From Amaricoccus macauensis (GTDB lineage Bacteria; Pseudomonadota; Alphaproteobacteria; Rhodobacterales; Rhodobacteraceae), in assembly GCF_014201905.1 (NCBI RefSeq), contig NZ_JACHFM010000003.1, forward strand, positions 248,001 through 312,000: DNA of 64,000 nucleotides, given 5' to 3'. The notes beneath the pieces are model-generated. The model saw only the letters and a list, made by a program, of their open reading frames with translations, searched no databases and was not told the origin of the DNA. Positions 35,686 through 43,460 of the stretch are shown piece by piece. Position numbers and translations under genes: made by a program. The number at the start of each line of letters is the position of its first letter. The first letter of the stretch is position 1.

Positions 35686-36398
35686 CGGGGGTGCGCCACG
35701 CTGCACTCCTCGCGGCGGCGGTCACGGCGTTCAGTGCCGGCGCAGCCGCGGCCGAGGGGTGCCGGCTGGCACTGGCACTGGCGCTCGACGTGTCGTCTTC
35801 GGTCGACGCGCGGGAGTACCAGTTGCAGACCGATGGGCTCGCGGCGGCGCTGGTGGCACCGGAGGTGGCGGAGGCATTCCTCGCCACCCCGGGGCAACCG
35901 GTGCGGCTCATGGTCTACGAATGGAGCGGCTGGCACCAGCAGGTGGTGCGGCAGGACTGGGTGACGGTGGCGGACCTCGCCGATCTCACCGCCGTCGCGT
36001 CGCGCCTCGCGGCGCAAGGCCGCAGCTTCGAGCAGTATCCGACCGCGCTCGGCATGGGGCTGCTCTTCGGCGCCCGGCAGCTCTCGCGTCAGGCCGACTG
36101 CGGCGAGCGGAAGCTCGACGTGGCCGGCGACGGCACGAACAACGACGGCCCGACGCCGGAGGTGGTGCGCCGCGAGGCGCCCGCGCTCTTTCAGGGGATC
36201 ACGGTGAACGGGCTCGTCATCGGCTCGGATGTGGGGGTGCTGGGGCGCTACTTCAGCGCCTACGTGGTGCAGGGCCCCGGTGCCTTCGTGGAAGCCGCGA
36301 ACGACTACAACGGCTTCGAGGTGGCCATGCGGCGAAAGCTCCTGCGCGAGCTTGGCGTGATCCAGATGAGCGACGCGACCGAGCCGGGCCGCCCCTGA
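35682..36398 (+). CDS. DUF1194 domain-containing exported protein (VWA-like)
   Basis: 238 aa from GTG 35682, overlapping the gloA stop; GTG 35691 is an alternative. A signal peptide ends near AAAAEG. The domain begins LALALALDVSSSVDAREYQ, which contains a D-x-S-x-S MIDAS-like motif of von Willebrand factor A folds. LDVAGDGTNNDGPTP and GVLGRYFSAYVVQGPGAFV follow, both typical of DUF1194. It is probably a periplasmic metal-dependent adhesion-type domain; no partner is known. Confidence 0.87.
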   Translation: MTGVRHAALLAAAVTAFSAGAAAAEGCRLALALALDVSSSVDAREYQLQTDGLAAALVAPEVAEAFLATPGQPVRLMVYEWSGWHQQVVRQDWVTVADLADLTAVASRLAAQGRSFEQYPTALGMGLLFGARQLSRQADCGERKLDVAGDGTNNDGPTPEVVRREAPALFQGITVNGLVIGSDVGVLGRYFSAYVVQGPGAFVEAANDYNGFEVAMRRKLLRELGVIQMSDATEPGRP

Positions 36399-36445
36399 TC
36401 AGGACAGCCGAACCGGACGGCCGGCAGGACGGCCGGGCAGAGCGC

Positions 36446-36799
36446 TCACGGTTCGAGGATCGCATAGATCTTCGCGACCTCGCCGATGCACTCCCAGGTG
36501 CCGCTGAAGCCCGCGGCGACGACGAAGGCGTCACCGGGGCCGAACTCGGCACTGCCATCGTCGGACGTGAGACGGACCCGGCCCTCGAGGATCACGCAGA
36601 GTTCGGTCTCGGTGTAGCTGACGGCGCGGACGCCGGCCTCGGCCCGCCAGATGCCGGCGTGGAAGCGGCCCGACGGGTCGGAGAACGCGTTCCAGACATC
36701 GGACCGCGGGGATCCGGCGAGTAGCTTTCCGGGCGCCGCGTCGGCGGGCTCGGGCGCGCCGTCGCGGCCCAGGCGGTGGACGTGCGTGATGCCGCTCAA
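36446..36799 (-). CDS. small cupin domain protein
   Basis: 117 aa from the TTG at 36799 (LSGITHVHRLG), preceded by GGAGG; an ATG at 36859 would add 20 basic residues that do not look conserved. The cupin_3 (DUF861/EutQ-like) barrel is recognisable in WRAEAGVRAVSYTETELCVI, LEGRVRLTSDDG and FGPGDAFVVAAGFSGTWE. It is probably a small cytoplasmic sugar- or metal-binding cupin of unknown role. Convergent with the DUF1194 gene. Confidence 0.8.
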   Translation of the reverse strand: MSGITHVHRLGRDGAPEPADAAPGKLLAGSPRSDVWNAFSDPSGRFHAGIWRAEAGVRAVSYTETELCVILEGRVRLTSDDGSAEFGPGDAFVVAAGFSGTWECIGEVAKIYAILEP

Positions 36800-36876
36800 C
36801 CTTCGGTCCCTCCGTTGTCCTGCTTGCAAAGCGGATGCTAGCCGGGGAAGCAGGAGCAATCCAGCAGGGCGCGGCC

Positions 36877-36942
36877 TCAGAAGGCCGCGGTGAGGGTGAG
36901 GCCGACTGTGCGGGTCTCGCCGTAGAAGCAGTTATCGAACGT
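36877..36942 (-). pseudogene. orphaned C-terminal strand of the TonB-dependent receptor
   Basis: 22 codons including the true stop, in frame with the receptor. They encode the conserved CFYGE and the terminal beta strand ending in Phe required by the outer-membrane assembly machinery. They are separated from the receptor only by the in-frame TGA at 36943-36945. Confidence 0.85.
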
Positions 36943-39078
36943 TCAGGACGCGGTGTAGGTCTTGTCGGCAAGGTTGCGCCCGCTGACCTGCACGCGGTAG
37001 CCGTCCCATTGGTAGCCGACCATCGCGTCATAAAGCGCGACGCCGGGCGTCCTGACCGCAGGTGCCACGCCGTTGCCCGGGGATACGGTTTCGCCGAGGT
37101 AGCGGACGCCGACGCCGGCATCGAAGCCGGCAAGCATCCCTGAAGACGGTGCCCAGCCGAGCCACGCCGAGGCCTGATGCTCGGGCACGCCCTGGAACGG
37201 GTTGCCGTTGGCGTCCTCGGTTTCGGTATAGGCGTAGCCCGCATCCACCGAGAAATCGCCCCAGTTCGCGCGCGCCTCCAGCTCGACGCCGCGGGATGTC
37301 GCCTGCCCGGTCTGGCGCGAGTACATCGGGTTCTGCGGGTCCGCTTCCAGCATGTTCGACTTGGTGATCTCGAAGGCCGCGATCGTGAAGAGCGATGTGG
37401 TGCCGGGCGGCTGATACTTGACGCCGGCCTCGTACTGGGTGCCGCGCGTGGGCTCGAAGGGCGCGCCGCCGGCGCCTGCGCCTGCGACTTCCTGAAAGAA
37501 CGACTCCGAGTAGCTCAGATACGGCACGATCCCGTTGTCGAAGCGGTAGAGCAGGGCCGCACTGGTCGAAAGCTCGGCGTCCTTCTGTGTGTCGAACGGG
37601 TTCGCCGGATTCCATGTCTGGACGTCGGTCTCGATCCAGTCATGGCGCAGGCCGAGGTCAAGGGTGGCGCGGCCGTAGCTGATCCGGTCCTGAGCATAGA
37701 TCGAGGTCTGCCTCACGGCCATCTCGGACGAGTCGATGATCTCCACGTCGCCGTCCATGCCGGTGTAGACCGGGTTGAAGGGGTCGATCGGGCCGCGGGT
37801 CGGCGCGACGCCGGAATCGTAGTTGAAGCGCCCGTTGGTGAAGGACGCGCCGAAAATCGCCGTGTGCGTGGTCGGGCCGAGGCTGAAGTCGGCGCGGGCG
37901 TGGGCGTCGCCGGTCCAGGAATGCGAGTCGTTGAGAGCCGCCTGCGCCTCGCGATTGATCGTACCATCCGGGTTGTACCGGTCGTTGTCGTAGTTGTCGT
38001 AGGCCCACCAGGCGTGTCGGTAGTCCACGTCGCTTGCGATGTAGCGTACCCGGCCGGCGAAGCTCCACATGTCGTTCAGGCGGTGCTCGCCGAGGAGCAA
38101 CACCGAGCGCCGTTCCGCGTCGTAGCGATCGAAGCCGGGCTCGCCGACGAAGGTGTCGGGGTCGAGGAAGTCGCCGTTGCCATGCCCCTCGGCCGACCAC
38201 AGCGTGCCGGAGGGAGAAAAGAACTGGATCATCGGGCTGGTCTCGACCTTCTGGTAGAGGCCGAGGAGGGTGATCTTCGTGGCTTCGTCAGGCGAGGACC
38301 ATGCGATCGAGGGCATGATGGCCGCCGCATCGTCGCGGCTGTAGTCGACCTGGCCGTTGGCGTCCCGGCCGAAGGCGACGAGGCGATAGGTGAAGCGCCC
38401 TGCCTCATCCAGTCGGCCGCCCGTGTCGATGCCGGCCTGAAACAGGTTGTGGCTGCCCACTTCCAGCTGGACGATGCCGGGGGCCTCCGGGTCCGGCAGC
38501 TTCGACGTGGTGTTGATGATGCCGCCGACCGAGCCGTTGCCGAAGAGCAGGCCGGACGGCCCCTTGAGCACCGCCACCGAGCCGAGGAGGAAGGTCTCGG
38601 GCCGGGTGTTGTTGTAGTAGCCGTAGAGCGCCTGCATCCCGTCCTCGAACGACGCGGGCTCGAAGCCGCGCACCTTCGCCCAGTCGCCGCGGTTGTCGAG
38701 CCCGTAGGTGCCGGCGACGACGCCGGGGATGTACTGCAGCGCCTGCGTGATGTTGCGCGCCCCGCGCTCCTGCATCTGCTGCTGCGTCACCACGTTGACT
38801 GAGCGGGGGGTCTCGACGATCGGCGTGTCGGTGCGCATCACCGAGCCTGCCGTCTGGGCGACGGGCTCGCTGAAGAAGCCGACCGTGCCGCTCGCCTCCA
38901 CCGTGACGGTCGGCAGCGTCGCGGTCTCGGTTCCCCGCTCCGTGCCGGCATCGGCGATCGCGTTCGGATCGCCCGTCTCCTGCGCCCGGGCGCTGGTGAG
39001 CGTGAGCCCCGCCGCAATGCCCGTGGTCAGCCCTGCGGCAAGCGCCGACAGGGCGGTTGTCCGCCAAGATTTCCGCAT
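36943..39078 (-). CDS. TonB-dependent siderophore receptor, truncated by an in-frame TGA
   Basis: 711 aa up to the first stop. The signal peptide (AAGLTLTSARAQ) is followed by TonB-box and plug regions (ETPRSVNVVTQQQMQERGAR, YIPGVVAGTYG, GSVAVLKGPSGLLFGNGSVGG) and a 22-strand-type barrel. The class is FhuE/FoxA-like ferric siderophore receptors. The protein ends at NLADKTYTAS. Translation past this TGA continues in the same frame as TFDNCFYGETRTVGL and then TLTAAF before a natural stop at 36877, exactly the expected last strand with terminal Phe. The TGA probably replaces the usual Cys codon TGC. Without its last strand the barrel should insert poorly. Confidence 0.9.
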   Translation of the reverse strand: MRKSWRTTALSALAAGLTTGIAAGLTLTSARAQETGDPNAIADAGTERGTETATLPTVTVEASGTVGFFSEPVAQTAGSVMRTDTPIVETPRSVNVVTQQQMQERGARNITQALQYIPGVVAGTYGLDNRGDWAKVRGFEPASFEDGMQALYGYYNNTRPETFLLGSVAVLKGPSGLLFGNGSVGGIINTTSKLPDPEAPGIVQLEVGSHNLFQAGIDTGGRLDEAGRFTYRLVAFGRDANGQVDYSRDDAAAIMPSIAWSSPDEATKITLLGLYQKVETSPMIQFFSPSGTLWSAEGHGNGDFLDPDTFVGEPGFDRYDAERRSVLLLGEHRLNDMWSFAGRVRYIASDVDYRHAWWAYDNYDNDRYNPDGTINREAQAALNDSHSWTGDAHARADFSLGPTTHTAIFGASFTNGRFNYDSGVAPTRGPIDPFNPVYTGMDGDVEIIDSSEMAVRQTSIYAQDRISYGRATLDLGLRHDWIETDVQTWNPANPFDTQKDAELSTSAALLYRFDNGIVPYLSYSESFFQEVAGAGAGGAPFEPTRGTQYEAGVKYQPPGTTSLFTIAAFEITKSNMLEADPQNPMYSRQTGQATSRGVELEARANWGDFSVDAGYAYTETEDANGNPFQGVPEHQASAWLGWAPSSGMLAGFDAGVGVRYLGETVSPGNGVAPAVRTPGVALYDAMVGYQWDGYRVQVSGRNLADKTYTAS

Positions 39079-39261
39079 CTGGTCCCTCGTTGCCCCGTGG
39101 TGGCATCGCTGGCTCCGGCATGCGGGCTGGCTGCTTGTCTGATGAGCGCGCCGATTATCAGGCCGATTGATTTAGTCAAGCCCAAGTGTGCGAAATGCGG
39201 CGTTTCGCGGTCGGTTGACTCGTTCTCCGAGACCCCCTTTCCCAGCTGCCCGGAAGGCCCT

Positions 39262-39590
39262 ATATCAGAGGCGTCCGGGCAACCGGACTATGGTGATAAA
39301 CGCGCGCGGAATAAGCGGATCGGACCCGGGGGCGGTACCCGGCGGCTCCACCAAGCTCCTCGTTGGGGACCATGGGGCCGAAACAGGATCGACGGACGTC
39401 TAAAGGCGTTAGCTTTTACTCGGCAGGATGCCACCGTTATCGGCTCAAATCGCATAGTTGCCAACGACAACCATGCTCCGGTGGCGGTCGCCGCGTAAGC
39501 GGTGATCTAAACCGAACTTAAGTCCTGGGCCTTAGCCGGTTCAGGCGGGGTTCGCAGGCACCTGGCAACAGAAGCCTGCACTTCGTTTTC
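39262..39590 (+). ncRNA. ssrA: two-piece (permuted) transfer-messenger RNA
   Basis: The acceptor piece comes first. It has a GTCCGG-GCAA-CCGGAC hairpin (39273-39288), a T-arm CCGGG-GGCGGTA-CCCGG, and CGGCTCCACCA ending at 39353. About 20 spacer bases follow. The coding piece then begins GGGGCCG (39374-39380), which pairs with CGGCTCC of the acceptor piece, followed by AAACAGGATCGACGG. The tag frame at 39460-39498 reads ANDNHAPVAVAA then TAA. A hairpin at 39554-39579 marks the 3' region. tmRNA rescues stalled ribosomes and tags nascent proteins for ClpXP; permuted, two-piece forms are typical of alphaproteobacteria. The outer ends are approximate. Confidence 0.93.
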
Positions 39591-39659
39591 CCCTTCCGCA
39601 TCCATTCCTTCCCGGCTGGCGGCGCGGTCGCAGCAGGGTGGCCGGGCCAGGGGGGCAGG

Positions 39660-40278
39660 ATGAACAAGCGTCACGGACGGTTCCATCTCGCTCTGGCTGC
39701 CGGTGTTCTGGCGTTCATCCTCGCTGCCGCCGCGCCGCGCTGGGAGGTCCGCTTCCTCGTCGCGGGCAACGTGTTCTTCCTTTGCTATATCGTGCTCACC
39801 TTCTCCTTCGTTGTTCGTTCGAGTGACGAGCATCTGAAGCGCGCCGCCGCGGCCGCTGACGAGGGGTTGCCGATCATCATCGTGGTCGCGGGCACGGCTG
39901 TGGTCGTCAGCCTCGGAGCTGTGGCAATCCTGCTCAATGCCTCGGACGCTACCACCGGCGAGACCATCCTCGCGCTGGTCGCGATTCCCCTCGGCTGGAT
40001 TACCGTCCACACCATCGCGGCCTTCCACTATGCCAACATATACTATGCCCCGCGGGGGAAGTGACTTTTAGCGTGGCCTTGATTTTCCCGGGAATGATGT
40101 AGAACCTGGTCCTTGGGACTTTCTGTACTTTTCTTTTGTGATCGGAATGACGGCACAGGTCTCGGATGTGGCGGTGAGTTCGACCGGACTGCGCCGTTCA
40201 GTGCTGGCTCACGGCGTTCTGTCCTTCTTTTACTATACCGGTATTGTCGCGCTGGCGGTGAACGCCGTTGGCAGCTAG
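39660..40278 (+). pseudogene. DUF1345 membrane protein gene, frameshifted
   Basis: The first part (39660-40064) encodes MNKRHGRFHLALAAGVLAF to HYANIYYAPRGK and then stops. From 40072 a different frame continues the same family: [35 protein letters not shown], and a last helix ending AVNAVGS at TAG 40278. DUF1345 proteins are about 210-residue integral membrane proteins with exactly this order. A TGA in the first frame and a TAG in the second both lie in the junction, so at least two changes are needed to restore it. It is either a genuine pseudogene or an assembly error. Confidence 0.8.
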
Positions 40279-40357
40279 CCGCAGCAACCGCGCCGGCCCC
40301 CCTTTTCACCGCCGCTGAATCGTCTAAGGTCGGGCACCGAGAGGGATGCGGGTGACG

Positions 40358-40843
40358 ATGGCGAAGAGCATCAACTACGGCCAACTGATGCATAAGGCAC
40401 TGCGCCAGCTGATGGCGGACGTGCTGTCTCAGGTTGCCCGGGACGGGCTGCCGGGGGCGCATCACTTCTTCATCAAGTTCGACACCACCCATCCCGGCGT
40501 CGACATGAACCCCTCGCTGAAGGCGCGCTACCCCAGGGAGATGACCATCGTCCTGCAGGAGTGGTTTCAGGACCTCGCGGTGATGAAGGATCGCTTCTCG
40601 GTGACGCTCAGCTTCGGCAACATGCCGGAGTCGCTCGTGGTGCCGTTCGAGGCGATCAAGACCTTCGTGGATCCCAGCGTGGAATTCGGCCTGCGCTTCG
40701 ATGCGCACGAGGACGACACCGACATCGAGGACGAGTCGGAGGGTGCCGCCGACGAGACCACCGGTCCGGAAAAGTCCGGCGAGACGCCCAAGCGCGGCGA
40801 TGGCAGTCAGGTGGTGAGTCTCGACCAGTGGCGCAAGCACTGA
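40358..40843 (+). CDS. sspB: ClpXP protease specificity-enhancing factor SspB (alpha type)
   Basis: 161 aa from ATG 40358 (MAKSINYGQLMHKALRQLM), which matches the conserved family start; an ATG at 40346 sits directly on its ribosome site. The core has GLPGAHHFFIKFDTTHPGV, PREMTIVLQEWFQDL and VPFEAIKTFVDPSVEFGLRF. An acidic linker and a C-terminal tail (VVSLDQWRKH) that docks on ClpX follow. SspB tethers ssrA-tagged proteins to ClpXP. The tmRNA gene is 0.8 kb upstream. Confidence 0.93.
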   Translation: MAKSINYGQLMHKALRQLMADVLSQVARDGLPGAHHFFIKFDTTHPGVDMNPSLKARYPREMTIVLQEWFQDLAVMKDRFSVTLSFGNMPESLVVPFEAIKTFVDPSVEFGLRFDAHEDDTDIEDESEGAADETTGPEKSGETPKRGDGSQVVSLDQWRKH

Positions 40844-40923
40844 GGCGCGTCCGGCAGGTCTGACATCTTCCGGGATACGGTCCCTCGCTGAGCCAGCGGG
40901 TTGCGTGACACGCGCCGAAATGA

Positions 40924-40938
40924 GAACGTAGAGAGAAC
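40924..40938 (+). promoter_or_regulatory. LexA (SOS) box
   Basis: GAAC-GTAGAGA-GAAC exactly fits the alphaproteobacterial LexA direct repeat GAAC-N7-GAAC. It is 26 bases before the ATG of the imuA-like gene. Confidence 0.8.
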
Positions 40939-40964
40939 ATCTCCTCTCTTGAGTCTCTCGCTCC

Positions 40965-41606
40965 ATGCCGCAGGCGATTGTTCCCGCATTTCCGCTCATC
41001 GACTTCGCATCCGGTGCAAAGCTGGCCCTTGGGCGGGCGCATGAGGTGACCGGGCCGGCGCGGGTCACCTTCGGGCTGTTTCTGGCGCGGCGGATGACGG
41101 GACCGGTGCTCTGGCTGCAACTCGCCTGGACGAAGGATCGGCTGAACGGGGACGGGGTCGAGCCCATTCTCGATCCCGGCCGGCTGCTGATCGGCCGCGG
41201 CCGCGGGGCGATGGACTTGCTCTGGTGCGCCGAGGAGGCGCTGCGCAGCGGCCTGATGCCGCTCGTGGTGGCCGAACTGCCGGCGCCGCCCACCCTGACA
41301 GCGGTGCGACGACTGCACCTCGCCGCCGAAGCCGGGGCCGAGGCGCGGGGCGTGGTGCCGCTCGTGCTGCTGCTCACCCCGGAGCCCGGGGGGACGGCGG
41401 GGGTCGAAACGCGCTGGCGTCTGGCCCCGGCGCCGGGCTGGGCGGTGGACGGTACGCCGCGCTGGCACCTGCGCCGCCTCCGCGCCCGCATGGCGCCGGA
41501 AGCCCAATGGGAGATGGCCCTCGACGACGCCGGTGATCCGGTGCTGAAACCCGCGACGGACGCCGCCGGTCAGGCGGCCGGAGGGATGGCGCGTCATCGC
41601 GGATGA
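40965..41606 (+). CDS. ImuA-like RecA-fold protein of the SOS response
   Basis: 213 aa. It starts near a LexA box and has the character of short alphaproteobacterial ImuA proteins: HEVTGPARVTFGLFLARRM, PVLWLQLAW, DLLWCAEEALRSGLMPLVVA, VETRWRLAPAPGW and WHLRRLRARMAPEAQWEM. ImuA normally works with ImuB and the polymerase DnaE2 in damage-induced mutagenesis and is encoded with them. Here no imuB or dnaE2 follows; a MurR-type regulator is next. The Walker A motif of true RecA is not visible. Identification rests on pattern and on the LexA box. Confidence 0.7.
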   Translation: MPQAIVPAFPLIDFASGAKLALGRAHEVTGPARVTFGLFLARRMTGPVLWLQLAWTKDRLNGDGVEPILDPGRLLIGRGRGAMDLLWCAEEALRSGLMPLVVAELPAPPTLTAVRRLHLAAEAGAEARGVVPLVLLLTPEPGGTAGVETRWRLAPAPGWAVDGTPRWHLRRLRARMAPEAQWEMALDDAGDPVLKPATDAAGQAAGGMARHRG

Positions 41607-41678
41607 CCGGATGTTGACCCGCCGGCCGGCCCGTGAACGATTTTCCGGCTGGCCATTCCGACCAGTTCCCGTCATAAT

Positions 41679-41694
41679 TGCAACGAAAATTGCA
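41679..41694. promoter_or_regulatory. candidate operator of the MurR/RpiR regulator
   Basis: TGCAA-CGAAAA-TTGCA, a perfect palindrome with a 6-base spacer, lies 12 bases upstream of the regulator's GTG start. The same GCAA-N6-TTGC core occurs in the iolD/aldehyde dehydrogenase promoter. Confidence 0.6.
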
Positions 41695-41706
41695 TGAGAG
41701 TCAGAC

Positions 41707-42579
41707 GTGGAAAAACCGGTGGCGCCCGCCGACTATGAAGAGCTCATCCGCGTCATTCACGAGCGGTACGACGTGATGAGCAAGGGCTACCAGTCGATCG
41801 CGCTCTACCTGACGCAGAATCCGAATGATGTCGCGGTGCGCTCGGTCAATGCGATCGCGGAGCGCTGCGGCGTCCACGCCTCGAACTTCGTGCGCTTCGC
41901 CCAGGCGCTCGGCTACACCGGCTTCAAGGATCTTCAGCGGCTGTTCCAGAAACGGCTGTCGACGGCAGCACCGGGCTTCGAGGCCCGGGTAAAGGCGCTT
42001 GAGGGCGAACTCGGCGCGCGGGACGATCAGAGCGGCGACAGCTTCCTGCGCAATCTCGTCGCGCGCGACGTCGCCTCGTTGCAGGCCCTGCTGAGCGATG
42101 TCGCCCCGGACGATCTGACGCGCGCAGCCGAATTCCTCGAGAAGGCGGACGCCATCTACCTGATCGGGCAGCTTCGCTCGGCGCCGGTCGTCGATCTGCT
42201 GCGCTATGTCCTGACCATGCTTGGAAAGCGCTGCGTCCTGCTCGATCCGAGCGGCGGGCTCGCCACACACATGGCCCGGACGATCGGCGCGGGCGATGTC
42301 CTCGTGGCGGTCTCCTTCCGCTTCTACGCGACCGAGGTGGTGAACGTGGTCGAGAACGTCTCGGCCAAGGGAAACACGATCATCGCGATCACCGACAGCA
42401 CGCTCTCGCCGCTCGCGAAGAACGCCGATGTGGTCTTCGCCGTGCCGGAGCACGAATATACCTTCTCGCGGTCGCTCGCCGCACCGATGTGTCTCGCGCA
42501 GGCGCTGACGGTCGCACTCGCCGCCCGGCTCCAGAACAACGCGAACGACCCGCGCATCCCGACGGTGACCGGGCGGTAG
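41707..42579 (+). CDS. MurR/RpiR family transcriptional regulator
   Basis: 290 aa, GTG start. An N-terminal RpiR-type helix-turn-helix (YDVMSKGYQSIALYLTQNP, SVNAIAERCGVHASNFVRFA) is joined to a sugar-phosphate-binding SIS domain (DAIYLIGQLRSAPVVDLLRY, VSFRFYATEVV, NTIIAITDS). This family includes IolR-type regulators of inositol catabolism that sense phosphorylated intermediates. It is convergent with an SDR-iolD operon and has an operator shared with that operon's promoter, so local control of the cluster is likely. Confidence 0.9.
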   Translation: MEKPVAPADYEELIRVIHERYDVMSKGYQSIALYLTQNPNDVAVRSVNAIAERCGVHASNFVRFAQALGYTGFKDLQRLFQKRLSTAAPGFEARVKALEGELGARDDQSGDSFLRNLVARDVASLQALLSDVAPDDLTRAAEFLEKADAIYLIGQLRSAPVVDLLRYVLTMLGKRCVLLDPSGGLATHMARTIGAGDVLVAVSFRFYATEVVNVVENVSAKGNTIIAITDSTLSPLAKNADVVFAVPEHEYTFSRSLAAPMCLAQALTVALAARLQNNANDPRIPTVTGR

Positions 42580-42585
42580 CGGGCG

Positions 42586-42612
42586 AAAAAACGCGGGGCC
42601 GGATGGCCCCGC
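42586..42612 (-). terminator. Rho-independent terminator of the iolD-SDR operon
   Basis: GCGGGGCC-GGAT-GGCCCCGC (42593-42612) is an 8-bp stem. On the minus strand it is followed by six T residues (42591-42586), 32 bases past the SDR stop. Confidence 0.8.
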
Positions 42613-42643
42613 AGTCAGGGAGAAAGCGGCGACGGAAGGGCGG

Positions 42644-43456
42644 TCAGAGGCGCATCGGGCCGTCCGGGGCCGGCGCCTGACCCGGATAGGCGCCCCAGAC
42701 GGACTGGTCGAAGTTCACCACGGCACCAGTCAGCAGTCCGGCATCGTCGGAGACGAGGAAGTTGACCGCCCGCGCCACTTCCGCCGGATCGACGAGGCGC
42801 CCGAACGGCAACCGCGCCGACGCCTTCGCCTCCCACTCCGGGCCGGACTCCGCCGCCTGAAGCTCGCGTTCGTGGTCGGACGACATCCAGCCGATGCTGA
42901 GCTGGTTCACCCGGATGCGGTTGGCCGCGACGGCAAAGGCGGTGTTCCGGGTGAGCGTGGCCAGCGCGCCCTTCGACGCGCTGTAGGCGCTGAGGAACGG
43001 CTGGCCTGCGTGTTCCGACATCGAGCCGATATTGACGATCGCGCCCGCGATGCCGTCGCGGATCATTGCCCGGATCGCGTCCTGCATCAGGAAGAACGGC
43101 CCGCGCACGTTGATCGCGAACATCCGGTCGAAGAGGTCGGGGGAGGTATCGAGGATCGATCCCCGATCGGTCGAGGCGCCGGCATTCACCAGCACGTCCA
43201 CCCGGCCGAAGACCCGGTCCGCCCCGGCGATGACGGCGCGGCAATCCTCGACGCTGCCGAGGTCGGCGCGCACGAACTCCACCGGCACGCCGGTGTCGCG
43301 GCTGATCGCCCCGGCCACCGCCGCGCCCTTGTCGGCGTTGCGTCCGAGGGTGACGATCCCGGCGGCGCCGGCCTCGGCGAGCCGCCGCGCGATTGCCGCG
43401 CCGAGGCCCTGCGTCGAGCCGGTGACGACGCAGACCTTGCCATCCATGCGGTTCAT
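42644..43456 (-). CDS. SDR family oxidoreductase (iolD operon)
   Basis: 270 aa from ATG 43456 (MNRMDGKVCVVTGSTQGLGA), 4 bases after the iolD stop. The classical short-chain dehydrogenase plan is complete: the Gly-rich TGSTQGLG motif, NAGAS, the catalytic Ser in NIGSMSEH, YSASK with Tyr and Lys, and a C-terminal FDQSVWGAYPG. It is NAD(P)-dependent. Coupling to iolD implies a cyclitol or derived keto-sugar substrate. Confidence 0.9.
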   Translation of the reverse strand: MNRMDGKVCVVTGSTQGLGAAIARRLAEAGAAGIVTLGRNADKGAAVAGAISRDTGVPVEFVRADLGSVEDCRAVIAGADRVFGRVDVLVNAGASTDRGSILDTSPDLFDRMFAINVRGPFFLMQDAIRAMIRDGIAGAIVNIGSMSEHAGQPFLSAYSASKGALATLTRNTAFAVAANRIRVNQLSIGWMSSDHERELQAAESGPEWEAKASARLPFGRLVDPAEVARAVNFLVSDDAGLLTGAVVNFDQSVWGAYPGQAPAPDGPMRL

Positions 43457-43460
43457 CGCG

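Noticed and set aside
36943-36945. TGA in the TonB-dependent receptor as a selenocysteine codon
   Set aside because: The position normally holds a structural Cys in an outer-membrane barrel, no selenoprotein of this family is known to me, and no bacterial SECIS-like hairpin is apparent right after the codon. A nonsense mutation is simpler.
39097-39498. 133-codon frame ending in the tmRNA tag
   Set aside because: Only its last 12 codons, the proteolysis tag, are translated; the rest is tmRNA structure and upstream DNA.
39507-40028. 173-codon minus-strand frame over the tmRNA 3' end and the DUF1345 remnant
   Set aside because: It has no recognisable domain and overlaps a well-supported RNA gene and a recognisable family on the other strand.
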